Shown here piece by piece: positions 1 to 8,581 of a stretch of 59,537 nt of DNA. Below the pieces are notes generated by a model, which was not told where the DNA came from, made no database searches, and saw nothing but the letters and a program-made list of their open reading frames with translations. Each line of letters opens with the position of its first letter. The stretch's first letter is position 1. This DNA is from Segatella albensis DSM 11370 = JCM 12258. Lineage in GTDB: Bacteria > Bacteroidota > Bacteroidia > Bacteroidales > Bacteroidaceae. Made by a program: the position numbers and the translations under genes. The stretch lies in contig NZ_AUFP01000012.1 of NCBI RefSeq assembly GCF_000426565.1, forward strand, positions 1 through 59,537. Reading direction: 5' to 3'.

Positions 1-306
1 GTATTACACTCTGATCAGGGATGGCATTATCAGCACATGATGTATCAGAAGATGCTCAAAGACCATGGAATAGTGCAAAGCATGTCAAGGAAAGGCAACT
101 GTCTGGACAATGCTATGATGGAAAATTTCTTCGGACTGATGAAGAACGAATTGCTATACGTGAATCATTTTGAATCTATCGAAGAGTTTGAACGAGAACT
201 GAAAAAATATATATGGTGGTATAACAATAAAAGAATAAAACTGAGATTAAAAGGAATGAGCCCGGCTATATACCGAGCTCACTACTATAGAGAGATAAAT
301 AATTAA
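1..306 (+). mobile_element. IS3-family transposase, 3' end (partial)
   Basis: This is the C-terminal part of an OrfB-type DDE integrase of an IS3-family (IS150-like) insertion sequence. The frame is open from base 1, so the gene begins outside the window; the first visible residues contain HSDQGWHYQ, which carries the second catalytic Asp. The catalytic Glu lies in the following DNAMMENFFGLMK motif, and the usual C-terminal YNxKRIKxxLxGMSPxxYR block is complete. The stop at 304-306 is followed by a right terminal inverted repeat, so the right end of the element is intact. Whether the whole element is functional cannot be judged from this fragment. Confidence 0.9.
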
Positions 307-318
307 TATTTAATTAAT

Positions 319-343
319 CGTCCAACTTTTCGGGGTCACATCA
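319..343. repeat. Right terminal inverted repeat of the IS3-family element
   Basis: The sequence GTCCAACTTTTCGGGGTCAC lies 13 bases after the transposase stop codon and has the form of IS150-type terminal repeats. It marks the right boundary of the insertion. The left end and any target duplication are outside the window. Confidence 0.7.
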
Positions 344-383
344 TATCAATATAGAATCCCTATAAAATATCATGTATATATGA

Positions 384-2666
384 TTAGTCGATATAGAAGC
401 ACATCTTCACACCAACATTCCTGCCCATATTCCAAAGTCCCTGTCGACCGGTTTGCTCGTTAAAGCCAATATATTTAAGTCTGCTCAGATGACTCTGATA
501 AGCTCTGTCAAACAAATTGTTTGCTGTGAGGAAGATAGACATTCTACGCTTACCGTTGAATTTCAGGTCGGTTCCGGCTGAAAGGTTTACCAGCGTATAA
601 GAAGGAGTAGCTGTCTCCGTGTTATTGAGCGCATAGAAATGATTCTGTTTGAGATTACATTCCAACTCAGCTGCAACATATGTGTTGTTGAACACCTTGC
701 CGTCACGTACGATATCATATTTCAATTCACTATTCCACCTTGGCGCTGGAGTCCATGGCAAATACTTCGACTCTTCAGGCTGATGAAGTTGAACACTATT
801 CACATAAGAGAAACTGTTCTGGAAATGTAAGCGATCGATAGGGTGGAAGTCGATACTTGCCTCTCCACCAAGTAATCTGGCATTACTCTGGATATATTGA
901 TATACAGGACAATCATCTCGCTCTTCGTCTCCTTTTCGTGTATTGAAGATATAGTTATCGATGAAGTTGGCAAACAACTGAAGTTGTGCCGAGACCATGG
1001 CAGAAGTATAATCCCATCCTGCATCAATCTGCCAACTGTGTTCAGGTTGTAGGCCATGATTGCCAAGCAAATACTGTTGAGTACCCTCGTGTACACCATT
1101 TGAGGCCAACTCACCAAGATTAGGAGCACGGAATCCACGAGCCAAGTTCAGACGAACATTCATGTTATTGTTGAGCGCATAAACCATACCTACACTTCCA
1201 GACATACTGGTGAAATTTCTGCTGAAGGCATCGAAGTTTACCTCGTCGCTCTCAAGTGTAAAACTGTGCAGATGTCTGTTGTCGATTCGAACACCACCAC
1301 TCAGCGTATATTTTCCTACCTGATAGCTTGCTGTGGTAAAGATACCAGCATCAAACAGCACATAACTAGGAATAAGGAATTCTTCGCCACGGTTATCATT
1401 TTTCTGCCACATACCATTGATACCACTCACGATTTTCAGGCCATTATTTTCAGGCCAAATATATTTCGCATCATAGTTCAAAGTATGCAACTGCATGTCG
1501 AGACCTGGTTCATTTTCGCTCTCTTCGAATTCTTGCCTTCTGTTTTGCTGATAGCCAACCAACATCTTCAAGATTCCATCACCCAGATACAGAGAATTAT
1601 CGCTTACTAACTTATAATGATGAATCTGCTGCCAAGGAAGATATTTGCCGTAGGTATAGTCATCTTTACGTTCTCCCTCTGCGATACCAGGAGTAAGATG
1701 ATAATAATCCATAATGACATGACTGTATCCCCAATCCTTGTTCACGCCAACCATTGCATTTGCAGCCTGTTCGCGATATTGAGTACCAGCCACATACCCA
1801 TCATATTTATTTTTATATTCGTGAGCTATTTTATTGCTCCATCTACCATCCCATACGATACCATTCTTATTTCCTCCGAAGTTAGCAGAATAACCCAAAA
1901 GGCCGTTGTTACTTTGGTATTCTGTCTCTACGTTGGCCTGCATGGTATTCTGTGCCATGATTGGGTTACCATGGAAGATGATGACGCCTGCCATCGCATC
2001 AGAACCATACATCAGAGATGCCGGGCCTTTTAGAATTTCTGCAGAACTAATACTCTGTGGGTCTATCTCTATACCGTGTTCAGCACCCCATTGGTTGCCT
2101 TCCTGTCGGATACCATCGTTTACAACGACCAGACGGTTGAATCCCAATCCACGAATGACAGGTTTAGAGATGCCGCCACCCGTTGTGATCTGCGAAAGAC
2201 CCGGTTGCTGAGAAATAGCATCGATGACATTCGTAGAAGATATAGCATGAAGTTGCTGCGCATCAACCACAGAGATAGGAGTAGGAGAGTCCTTCATCAA
2301 CGACTTACCCGTAAGCCCCGTTACGATGATTTCGTTAAGCATTGCATTAGACTCTTTCATTTCAAAGTCCATATTCTTGATCTCGTTCAAGTTGACTTTC
2401 TTGATGATCGTCTGATGGCCTACATAGCTTACCTGTACGGTTAGCGTCTTTTGGGGCAGGTTTATCATCGTGTAGTTTCCGTTCATGTCCGTTACCACAC
2501 CCTCTTGCAGTTCAGGGATATAAACACTTACACCTATTAATGCACTATGGTCTATTGCGTCGGAAATATGTCCTGATAAAGTTGTTTTTGGAGCAATAGG
2601 CTCCATAGCCAATGCCCATGCAGCTACACAAAGCCACATCATCAGCATTGAAAATATTTTTTTCAT
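384..2666 (-). CDS. TonB-dependent outer-membrane receptor, probably for metal
   Basis: A 760-residue outer-membrane receptor that would move a substrate into the periplasm using TonB energy. A signal peptide (about residues 1-20) precedes a carboxypeptidase D-like regulatory domain (about 28-105), a plug domain (about 115-235, with IRGLGFNRLVVVNDGIRQEG) and a beta-barrel reaching the C-terminus. It has no SusD partner, which argues against a glycan receptor. The gene lies 83 bases downstream of a His/Cys-rich membrane protein on the same strand, and the plug resembles metal or haem type receptors (ZnuD/CirA-like), so a metal substrate such as zinc is likely but unproven. The family call is firm; the substrate is inference. 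Confidence 0.9.
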   Translation of the reverse strand: MKKIFSMLMMWLCVAAWALAMEPIAPKTTLSGHISDAIDHSALIGVSVYIPELQEGVVTDMNGNYTMINLPQKTLTVQVSYVGHQTIIKKVNLNEIKNMDFEMKESNAMLNEIIVTGLTGKSLMKDSPTPISVVDAQQLHAISSTNVIDAISQQPGLSQITTGGGISKPVIRGLGFNRLVVVNDGIRQEGNQWGAEHGIEIDPQSISSAEILKGPASLMYGSDAMAGVIIFHGNPIMAQNTMQANVETEYQSNNGLLGYSANFGGNKNGIVWDGRWSNKIAHEYKNKYDGYVAGTQYREQAANAMVGVNKDWGYSHVIMDYYHLTPGIAEGERKDDYTYGKYLPWQQIHHYKLVSDNSLYLGDGILKMLVGYQQNRRQEFEESENEPGLDMQLHTLNYDAKYIWPENNGLKIVSGINGMWQKNDNRGEEFLIPSYVLFDAGIFTTASYQVGKYTLSGGVRIDNRHLHSFTLESDEVNFDAFSRNFTSMSGSVGMVYALNNNMNVRLNLARGFRAPNLGELASNGVHEGTQQYLLGNHGLQPEHSWQIDAGWDYTSAMVSAQLQLFANFIDNYIFNTRKGDEERDDCPVYQYIQSNARLLGGEASIDFHPIDRLHFQNSFSYVNSVQLHQPEESKYLPWTPAPRWNSELKYDIVRDGKVFNNTYVAAELECNLKQNHFYALNNTETATPSYTLVNLSAGTDLKFNGKRRMSIFLTANNLFDRAYQSHLSRLKYIGFNEQTGRQGLWNMGRNVGVKMCFYID

Positions 2667-2749
2667 TATCTGTTGATTTACTTATCTTTTTACTTTAAAA
2701 TTGAATTCGTCGGAAGCCAATAATCCCTATCAGTCTCCATTTGTTGCCA

Positions 2750-3106
2750 TTAAGATAAGTAAAAAGGGGGCGCTCTACATGATTTTGTGCCGTGGAAGGC
2801 GGCAAATAGCGAACTTCTGTCTCCGTAGGTCAACAACAGTAAGAGAGAGAGACATACACATACAGAAGTTGTACTATATATAATATAAGGTGTAGATAAT
2901 AATTGGCAGAGAATACAATGGTCGATGCTACTCGCTTGTTGCGTCAAATGTCCGTCATGATGTACATGATGGGCACAGGCCGAACATGCGATATGATTTT
3001 CTACACGACGTTCGTGATGATGGAATCCTGATAAAAAAAGCATCGGCACGAATACCAAAGTCAATATCCATGCTGCAAAGATTCTTTTATGTTGCAATTC
3101 CTTCAT
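2750..3106 (-). CDS. Small His/Cys-rich membrane protein next to TonB receptor
   Basis: A 118-residue protein with one hydrophobic segment near the N-terminus (about 10-27) and another near 77-92. Between them is a potential metal-binding stretch: FHHHERR, CSACAHHVHHDGH and HCILCQLL. Small proteins of this layout are common in Bacteroidota beside metal-linked TonB receptors, and this one sits directly upstream of such a receptor on the same strand. It may bind or sense zinc or another transition metal at the membrane. The promoter box ends only 8 bases before the ATG, so the transcript would be almost leaderless if this start is right. No named family is assigned with certainty. Confidence 0.65.
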   Translation of the reverse strand: MKELQHKRIFAAWILTLVFVPMLFLSGFHHHERRVENHIACSACAHHVHHDGHLTQQASSIDHCILCQLLSTPYIIYSTTSVCVCLSLLLLLTYGDRSSLFAAFHGTKSCRAPPFYLS

Positions 3107-3114
3107 TTCCTGCG

Positions 3115-3158
3115 CAAAGGTAATAAAAGTTTCTAAAATATGATATAGTATTAATACT
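3115..3158 (-). promoter_or_regulatory. Promoter and palindrome of the metal-receptor operon
   Basis: TACCTTTG (complement of 3115-3122) matches the Bacteroidota -7 box. A perfect 12-bp palindrome, AGTATTAATACT, lies at 3147-3158, just above the expected -33 region, where a repressor could block RNA polymerase. The operator role is inferred. Confidence 0.55.
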
Positions 3159-3181
3159 TTTTGTACTTTCGATAATCATAT

Positions 3182-3270
3182 AAAAAACATGGGGTCACGT
3201 CTCACGACGCAACTCCACCAAACATTATGTACGAGAAAAAAATTTTCATTCTTTTGATGATGCAAAGGTA
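3182..3270 (-). ncRNA. Candidate ~75-nt RNA upstream of the metal-receptor operon
   Basis: A consensus -7 box (TACCTTTG, complement of 3263-3270) is followed about 50 nt later by a hairpin whose arms are 3191-3201 and 3206-3216 (10 of 11 pairs, GUGA loop). A six-T run follows at 3187-3182 on the minus strand. The predicted transcript is about 75 nt and ends before the next promoter. It could be a free small RNA or an attenuated leader. A seven-codon ORF (3225-3202) has its stop inside the GUGA loop; I do not claim it is translated. Confidence 0.45.
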
Positions 3271-3462
3271 TAAATAAAATTTGGAATAACAAAAATATTT
3301 CTCTAAAAATAGAGAATTCTCTAACATTTTGTCAGGAATATATCCACTTATTATTAAAATTTGTTACTTCTTTACATACTCTTGCTAAAAATATACATAT
3401 TTTATGTATACAGAAATATAAACAGACGATACCAATGTATCTTTCGGCTGAAACACAAAGAA

Positions 3463-3492
3463 GAGGAATACCTATAGATTTAGATATCCCTC
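3463..3492 (-). terminator. Terminator of greA
   Basis: Arms 3463-3474 and 3481-3492 pair over 12 positions, including two G-T pairs. A T-rich stretch follows on the minus strand, 24 bases after the greA stop. Confidence 0.65.
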
Positions 3493-3515
3493 CTCATCAT
3501 TTTAATATGAAAGAT

Positions 3516-3986
3516 TTAGTACTTTATACTGTCTACACGGAATTTAAGGAGACCGGCAGGAACTTTCACTTCTACCTCGTCACCAACCTTCTTGTTCAGT
3601 AAAGCTTGTGCAATAGGCGATTTGATAGAAATCTTTCCCTCGCGTACATTAGCCTCGTGCGGATTAACGATCATGTAGTTCACCTGCATGTTACGGGTAA
3701 GGTTCGTAAGACCCACATGACAAAGCAACTGGATTGTACCATTAGCAATCTGCGACATATCGATGACGCGAGCATTGGCAAGAACCTTCTGCTTAAAACT
3801 GATTCGTCCGAGCAACTTACTCTGTTCGCGCTTTGCAGCATGATATTCGAAGTTCTCGCTCAAGTCACCCTTGTCGCGAGCTTCAGCAATAGCATCTTTC
3901 ACTTGTGCCAGTTCCACTGTCTCCATATAATGGAGTTCAGCTACGAGTTTGTCATAGCCTTCTTGAGACATATATTCTATACTCAT
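3516..3986 (-). CDS. greA: Transcription elongation factor GreA
   Basis: GreA rescues backtracked RNA polymerase by stimulating cleavage of the nascent transcript. The 156-residue length is normal. The N-terminal coiled coil is visible (about 5-75, with the tip acidic motif region EARDKGDLSENFEY), followed by the FKBP-like C-terminal domain (about 83-156, with ISIKSPIAQALLNKKVGDEVEVKVPAG). It forms a single-gene unit with its own promoter TATCTTTG (complement of 4013-4020) and a terminator downstream. The identification is firm. Confidence 0.96.
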   Translation of the reverse strand: MSIEYMSQEGYDKLVAELHYMETVELAQVKDAIAEARDKGDLSENFEYHAAKREQSKLLGRISFKQKVLANARVIDMSQIANGTIQLLCHVGLTNLTRNMQVNYMIVNPHEANVREGKISIKSPIAQALLNKKVGDEVEVKVPAGLLKFRVDSIKY

Positions 3987-4012
3987 AATGCGTTGTTTCT
4001 AATTTATGTCTG

Positions 4013-4020
4013 CAAAGATA
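4013..4020 (-). promoter_or_regulatory. Promoter -7 box of greA
   Basis: TATCTTTG followed by GCAGA, 27 bases upstream of the greA ATG, matches the primary sigma factor -7 element of Bacteroidota. Confidence 0.75.
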
Positions 4021-4072
4021 ATAAAATGATATGGATAATTTGCGAAAAAGCAGAAATAAAATAGAAGAAAGA

Positions 4073-5344
4073 TTATTTCAGGTCAGCATATCCCATAAGA
4101 TAATCGGTACGGGCTCCGATCGGACGATAATAGACCAAGAATGTATATCGATTTCTGGTTTGATAAAAGTTGCCCTCTGTTGGAATAAGTGCCGTACGGC
4201 CATCGGCCAACACTTGTACATATTGATAACTATAATACCCCAGTTTTAGAGGAATCGTAGTCTCATAGCGATGCTTCTTCTCATCATACGTCATACGATA
4301 TTGAGGTAGAAACAAGTCATTCGTCCATCGCCCGTTGACATATACTTCCCCAGGTAATCTGTCACTAGGCAGAGAGAAGTGTACCCAAACATATTCCGAC
4401 GTATATTCTGCCTCTCTGTTGTCTCGATTACGGAGTAAGAAAGCTCCATTACCACTTTCCTCATACACATAACTCAACCGCGCCTCCGCAGGCCAAAGAT
4501 AAGCATGATAATGACCATTGTCCCAATCCATCTCGCTAATGCCCAGACCAACCGTCGACTCATCGAGCATCTCGAATTTACGATATTCGTTTCCACCATC
4601 GAAGATTAGCTTGCGATTATGGTTCCATGCCAGTCCCTTACTTGTAATATAAGTAGGTTCGGCGTTTACCACAGCATGATCATAGCGCAGATTTTGCAAT
4701 ACCACGGTTTTGATCTGCGAACGCCAATCCGTCACGTTCACATCTCCATAGTTCAAAGTCATTTCCACCTGCTGATGTCGATTGTTCACATCCACGTCCG
4801 TATTCGTTGTCATACGTACGGAGGTTCCCATACGGGGGTCTACGACCATGAAACAAGCTGAAAGGATTGGCGAATTCTCATCATTCTCGTCGAATACCAT
4901 CACCCGATAATTACCACTCATCTTCAAGGAACAACGCTCGTTAGGAATCTGAAAGCCATAATGCGTATAGAGTGTATTGGTGTTGACAGATTCCGTAATA
5001 TTGTCCTCGATGGTCACGGCATCATTAAACCCCTCGATATAGTCGGAAGCAAAGAGCGAACTTGATTCTTTCCAGTCAGCATCACAATGTACGACACGAT
5101 ATACATAACGATGGTATTCGTGGGTCATATCATCAAAAGAGATTCGTATCGTCCTACCGGTTCCCATTCGCTTAGCCTCTTCGAGCGAGATGATTGGAGG
5201 GTCTTGCCAATTCTCTCCCGCAACCACCTGTAGCGACCGGATACGATTGCTCATAATCTCGTTTCGTTGCGCCAGCGCCACCAACGGGAAAATTATCAGC
5301 AGGCACAACAGCATCCATTTCTTTGTTCCATGACCCATATCCAT
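4073..5344 (-). CDS. Type IX secretion system plug protein (DUF5103)
   Basis: A DUF5103-family protein. This family includes Plug, which seals the periplasmic face of the SprA/Sov translocon of the type IX secretion system. The longer frame up to 5476 overlaps the upstream gene, so I place the start at the Met at 5344, 19 bases after that gene ends; it gives a clean signal peptide ending LLIIFPLVALAQR. The mature part, about 400 residues, shows the beta-rich family features: an N-terminal region with RIRSLQVVAGENWQDPPII, and a C-terminal part ending VYYRPIGARTDYLMGYADLK. It follows the M64 peptidase and LysM glucosaminidase in one apparent operon. Because the protein is found in T9SS-bearing bacteria, it suggests the organism uses that route, as does the tail of the GH5 enzyme further right. 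Confidence 0.82.
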   Translation of the reverse strand: MDMGHGTKKWMLLCLLIIFPLVALAQRNEIMSNRIRSLQVVAGENWQDPPIISLEEAKRMGTGRTIRISFDDMTHEYHRYVYRVVHCDADWKESSSLFASDYIEGFNDAVTIEDNITESVNTNTLYTHYGFQIPNERCSLKMSGNYRVMVFDENDENSPILSACFMVVDPRMGTSVRMTTNTDVDVNNRHQQVEMTLNYGDVNVTDWRSQIKTVVLQNLRYDHAVVNAEPTYITSKGLAWNHNRKLIFDGGNEYRKFEMLDESTVGLGISEMDWDNGHYHAYLWPAEARLSYVYEESGNGAFLLRNRDNREAEYTSEYVWVHFSLPSDRLPGEVYVNGRWTNDLFLPQYRMTYDEKKHRYETTIPLKLGYYSYQYVQVLADGRTALIPTEGNFYQTRNRYTFLVYYRPIGARTDYLMGYADLK

Positions 5345-5363
5345 GACGATGCCGAAATAACCG

Positions 5364-6614
5364 CTATTTGGTGAAAAAATCGATATACCTTCTGATAGCC
5401 TGTTCACATACAGGACAGAAAGTAGGGAAGGAATTGGTACGCATACGACAATCCTTAAAGCCTCGATATACCCCATTCAGACTATATCCGGCACCTTCGT
5501 AGAAGCCAACCCCATCAACTTTATTGATCAAGTTCTCCCATTTATCGTGGAAGTCCACCTTTGTCGTGATATTCTTCTCCCAAGGTTCCACATCATGTGG
5601 ATACATCGGAATAGGTTCATTCTCATAAGCATATTCGTCAGCCAGTCCTGCAAAACTATGACCAAACTCATGTACGATGACCGGTAACGAATAAGAATGA
5701 TGAGCAGCCGACAAATTATAACTGTTGAGGATGCCACCACCACCATAGGTAGAAGTATTCACGAGGATGATGATATGCTCATAAGGAATTCCTGCCAGTA
5801 CATTATGTAAATCCTTGATATTCAATGTTGTTAGATATCTGTCACTATAGAAAGTATCGAAGTGAGAATGTAATACCGTATTTTTCCAGATACCCTTAGA
5901 AGGTTCGCTCGTACCACTCTCCTCAGAAGGTGCACATACCGCTACGACCTCAAATCTGTCACGCATACTCTTGAACGGTTCATGAGCGAACAGCGCCCCC
6001 ATAGCTCGATCTACATCTTCGCGGAATATTCCCATCTCCTGACGGGTATATCCCTCAGCCACAAAGGCGATACGGATACATTTTGTACTATCCGCAGGAC
6101 GTTGCACAACATCATAAGGTGTTAGATTCTTCTCCCCGATATGACGGATCAGAATATCCGTAGGCACCACCTGATGAGTCAGCGTCGACGTGATGACACG
6201 TCTGTTATCCCTCAAGTCGATGGTCACGTCCACCGTATCTTTAGGCATTGGGATGAGAAAAACATTCTCAAAACTGCGTGATACACGTTTTGCTTCATCA
6301 TTCGTAAGCCATTCTTGGAAGAGCGTAGAGAAACAATAACGATAGATGATCCGTTGTGAACGATGGTCACGAACTGTGATCTGTCCATTACCTTCTACTG
6401 GCAACTCTGCCAGATGCTGCCGCTTGCCATACCAATGAGGCGAAGTAGCAAGTTCGTCTACGGAAATATGCTGCTCCTTGACGTTACCACTAAAATTGTA
6501 GTCGATACGCAAGGTACGGTCTACGAAAAAATCTTCAAACTTTTGTGCCTTCGCTCCCATAGCAAGGAATAGGCACGCCCACAAACAGATAGATCTGCAA
6601 AACATCTTCATCAT
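5364..6614 (-). CDS. M64-family (IgA peptidase-like) secreted metallopeptidase
   Basis: A 416-residue zinc metallopeptidase of family M64, whose founder cleaves IgA in Clostridium ramosum. The first 24 residues form a signal peptide (ending GAKAQ). An M64 N-terminal domain (about 25-165) is followed by the catalytic domain. The zinc motif HEFGHSFAGLADEY is complete and is preceded by the family's NTSTYGGGGI stretch. The end has FPTFCPVCEQAIRRYI, typical of the family. It is the middle gene of a three-gene run, 36 bases after the glucosaminidase and 19 bases before the T9SS plug gene. The physiological substrate is unknown; most Bacteroidales carry an M64 gene, so IgA cleavage should not be assumed. 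Confidence 0.88.
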   Translation of the reverse strand: MMKMFCRSICLWACLFLAMGAKAQKFEDFFVDRTLRIDYNFSGNVKEQHISVDELATSPHWYGKRQHLAELPVEGNGQITVRDHRSQRIIYRYCFSTLFQEWLTNDEAKRVSRSFENVFLIPMPKDTVDVTIDLRDNRRVITSTLTHQVVPTDILIRHIGEKNLTPYDVVQRPADSTKCIRIAFVAEGYTRQEMGIFREDVDRAMGALFAHEPFKSMRDRFEVVAVCAPSEESGTSEPSKGIWKNTVLHSHFDTFYSDRYLTTLNIKDLHNVLAGIPYEHIIILVNTSTYGGGGILNSYNLSAAHHSYSLPVIVHEFGHSFAGLADEYAYENEPIPMYPHDVEPWEKNITTKVDFHDKWENLINKVDGVGFYEGAGYSLNGVYRGFKDCRMRTNSFPTFCPVCEQAIRRYIDFFTK

Positions 6615-6650
6615 TTAGCGTATTTTTAAGTTTTAGTCCGTTCTAAGGTC

Positions 6651-7565
6651 TTATCTTACCCTCAAACGAGCTCCCGTATATATCTGATAATCAGGAGAAA
6701 GACAGTTTAGCTTATAGAGACTCTTCAGACGGATACCATACTTCTGGGCGATAAGATACATACTCTCGCCATCTTTGACGACATGCACATAATTCTTATA
6801 CTCTTTAGGCGCCTTGTTACGTTTCTTCTTCAGATAGATGATATCGCCTTTATGGAGCACATCCCTCTTGCCGCGCTCATTATATTTGGCGAGTTTGCGC
6901 CAGCTGATACCCACCTCTTCGCCAATACTCTTGAAGGTATCGCCCTCACGAGCATACAGATAATAGTTCTTGTTGAAAATCTTGATCGGATGAAGGAGCT
7001 TCTTGTTTCCTGGCATATCCGCACCACTATGTTGCGCCATGAAACGGTCATATCCCGTAGCGCGATCATACTGGTCAAGATGATAGAGTTCGATAATCTG
7101 AATCAACTTACTGGCATAAGTAGGGCTTGTGGCATATCCGCACGATTTTAACGTATAAGCCCATCCCTTGTAATCATAGATGCTGAGATTGAACAGACTA
7201 CTGTATCTTGGTTGACGGGACAGAAATTTGCTATGATCCTCATAGCTTTCCTTAGCATCTGCGTACACGCGGAAACATTCGCCCGCTTCATCATCATCAT
7301 GATATTGCGTAGGTCCCGTCCAGTTATGGCATTTGATGCCGAAATGGTTGTTGCCCTGTCGAACCAAGTCGCTCAATCCAGCCCTACTTTCGAGCAAGCC
7401 CTGGGCCAAAGTGATACTGGCAGGGATACGATAGCGCATCATCTCCTCGATAGCCAGATCCTTATATTGATTGATATAATTATAGTAAGCCTGATTTGGT
7501 CGTATCTGAGCTGCCACATGGAGCATCATGAAAAGCGATAGACCAAGCAATAAAATTTTCTTCAT
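6651..7565 (-). CDS. LysM-containing glucosaminidase (peptidoglycan hydrolase)
   Basis: A secreted muramidase/glucosaminidase predicted to cut the glycan chain of peptidoglycan. I use the Met at 7565 (304 residues) rather than the longer frame to 7682. It begins with a signal peptide (MKKILLLGLSLFMMLHVAAQ), and the promoter TAAATTTG (complement of 7589-7596) lies inside the longer version. The glucosaminidase domain spans about 20-160, with ITLAQGLLESRAG containing the catalytic Glu region and NNHFGIKCHNW. Two LysM peptidoglycan-binding modules follow (about 205-245 and 258-303). It heads the operon with the M64 peptidase and T9SS plug genes, and is divergent from the HPPK-like gene. Confidence 0.88.
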   Translation of the reverse strand: MKKILLLGLSLFMMLHVAAQIRPNQAYYNYINQYKDLAIEEMMRYRIPASITLAQGLLESRAGLSDLVRQGNNHFGIKCHNWTGPTQYHDDDEAGECFRVYADAKESYEDHSKFLSRQPRYSSLFNLSIYDYKGWAYTLKSCGYATSPTYASKLIQIIELYHLDQYDRATGYDRFMAQHSGADMPGNKKLLHPIKIFNKNYYLYAREGDTFKSIGEEVGISWRKLAKYNERGKRDVLHKGDIIYLKKKRNKAPKEYKNYVHVVKDGESMYLIAQKYGIRLKSLYKLNCLSPDYQIYTGARLRVR

Positions 7566-7588
7566 CCTTAAAATACTAAATTTATGCG

Positions 7589-7647
7589 CAAATTTAAGAA
7601 AAATAAGCCATATAGCGCCAAATAATTCAATATTTTTAGTAACTTTG
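7589..7647. promoter_or_regulatory. Divergent promoter pair
   Basis: TAAATTTG on the minus strand (7589-7596) serves the glucosaminidase operon, and TAACTTTG on the plus strand (7640-7647) serves the HPPK-like gene. The minus-strand box excludes the upstream start codon of the glucosaminidase. Confidence 0.7.
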
Positions 7648-7664
7648 CACGAATTCCAATTCAG

Positions 7665-8048
7665 ATGATAGAAAACAGACAATTGATAATAGCTTTAGGC
7701 TCTAACATCCATCAGGAGCAGAATATGCGAAAAGCCATCGACTTGTTGCAAGAATACTTTAGTGGAAAGATGGTTTTTAGTCGTATGATGTGGACCGACC
7801 CGATAGGCGTAGAAAGCGACAAATTTCTGAATTGTCTGGCTAAGGTGAGCACCACGCTGTCCCTTGACGCTATTTCCCGTCTTCTCGATAACATAGAGAA
7901 GAGTCTGCATAGTACCAAGGAGGAGCATCGTCAAAGTATCGTGAAGATTGATATAGATATCATAAAATACGGTCGCGACCGCCATCATGAGAAAGACTGG
8001 TCACGACCATATATCAACACACTCTATCAAGAATTACTCCGCTTGTAG
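7665..8048 (+). CDS. HPPK-like (FolK-type) protein, short form
   Basis: The 127-residue product resembles 6-hydroxymethyl-7,8-dihydropterin pyrophosphokinase, the folate-pathway enzyme that transfers diphosphate from ATP to hydroxymethyldihydropterin. The opening IIALGSN motif, the WTDPIGVESDKFLN block and the KIDIDII metal-binding aspartates (for the usual LDLDLL) are present. It is shorter than typical HPPKs (about 160 residues): the GR.R segment and the PHP...R.F..PL tail are missing or altered, ending instead in SRPYINTLYQELLRL. Activity is therefore uncertain. It is a single-gene unit whose last 15 bases overlap the convergent phosphodiesterase gene. Confidence 0.7.
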   Translation: MIENRQLIIALGSNIHQEQNMRKAIDLLQEYFSGKMVFSRMMWTDPIGVESDKFLNCLAKVSTTLSLDAISRLLDNIEKSLHSTKEEHRQSIVKIDIDIIKYGRDRHHEKDWSRPYINTLYQELLRL

Positions 8049-8570
8049 TATATCGCCATCAAGCGAATAGAGCGTAATCTTACCTTTTTCGTATATTGCC
8101 ATAGATGGCACTCTGCCACCTTTAGGAAACGTGATACTTCCCGTGTTGCATACCACAGTACCATTCTCCAGTCTACTGAGTTCGTAGAGATGTGTATGGC
8201 CCTGTAGCACATAGTCAAACCTGCCAGGAGGAAGGTTCGACTTGTTGTATAGATGTCCATGCGTGAGGAGCAACTTCTTACCCTCGTCCACGAGCAAAGC
8301 ATAATCCTGCATGATCGGGAAGGAAAGCAACATCTGATCTACCTCAGAGTCACAATTGCCCCTGATGGCCACGATGTTGTCAGCCATGACATTCAGTCGC
8401 TCAGCAATCCCCTTAGGATCAAGACCCTCGGGTAATCCGTTTCGTGGCCCATAGTTCAATATGTCGCCGAGAATCAGCAACATATCACACTTTTGTTCAC
8501 GATAAAATTCAAGAGCCTTATCGAGCGCCGGAAGTGAACCATGAATGTCAGAGATAATGAGATATTTCAT
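8034..8570 (-). CDS. YfcE-type metallophosphoesterase
   Basis: A 178-residue calcineurin-like phosphoesterase of the YfcE/MJ0936 group, which hydrolyses phosphodiesters with a two-metal centre. All metal-binding motifs are visible in order: SDIHG (about 7-11), GDILNYGP (about 35-42), GNCD (about 71-74), THGH (about 103-106) and GHTH (about 123-126). There is no signal peptide, so it should be cytoplasmic. It lies 11 bases downstream of the CobW-like gene on the same strand and is probably co-transcribed. The natural substrate is not known for this group. Confidence 0.9.
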   Translation of the reverse strand: MKYLIISDIHGSLPALDKALEFYREQKCDMLLILGDILNYGPRNGLPEGLDPKGIAERLNVMADNIVAIRGNCDSEVDQMLLSFPIMQDYALLVDEGKKLLLTHGHLYNKSNLPPGRFDYVLQGHTHLYELSRLENGTVVCNTGSITFPKGGRVPSMAIYEKGKITLYSLDGDILQAE

Positions 8571-8581
8571 AACCTAATCTC

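Noticed and set aside
2701..2883. 60-codon plus-strand frame
   Set aside because: It lies antisense to the His/Cys-rich protein, whose composition, promoter and neighbour make the minus strand the coding one.
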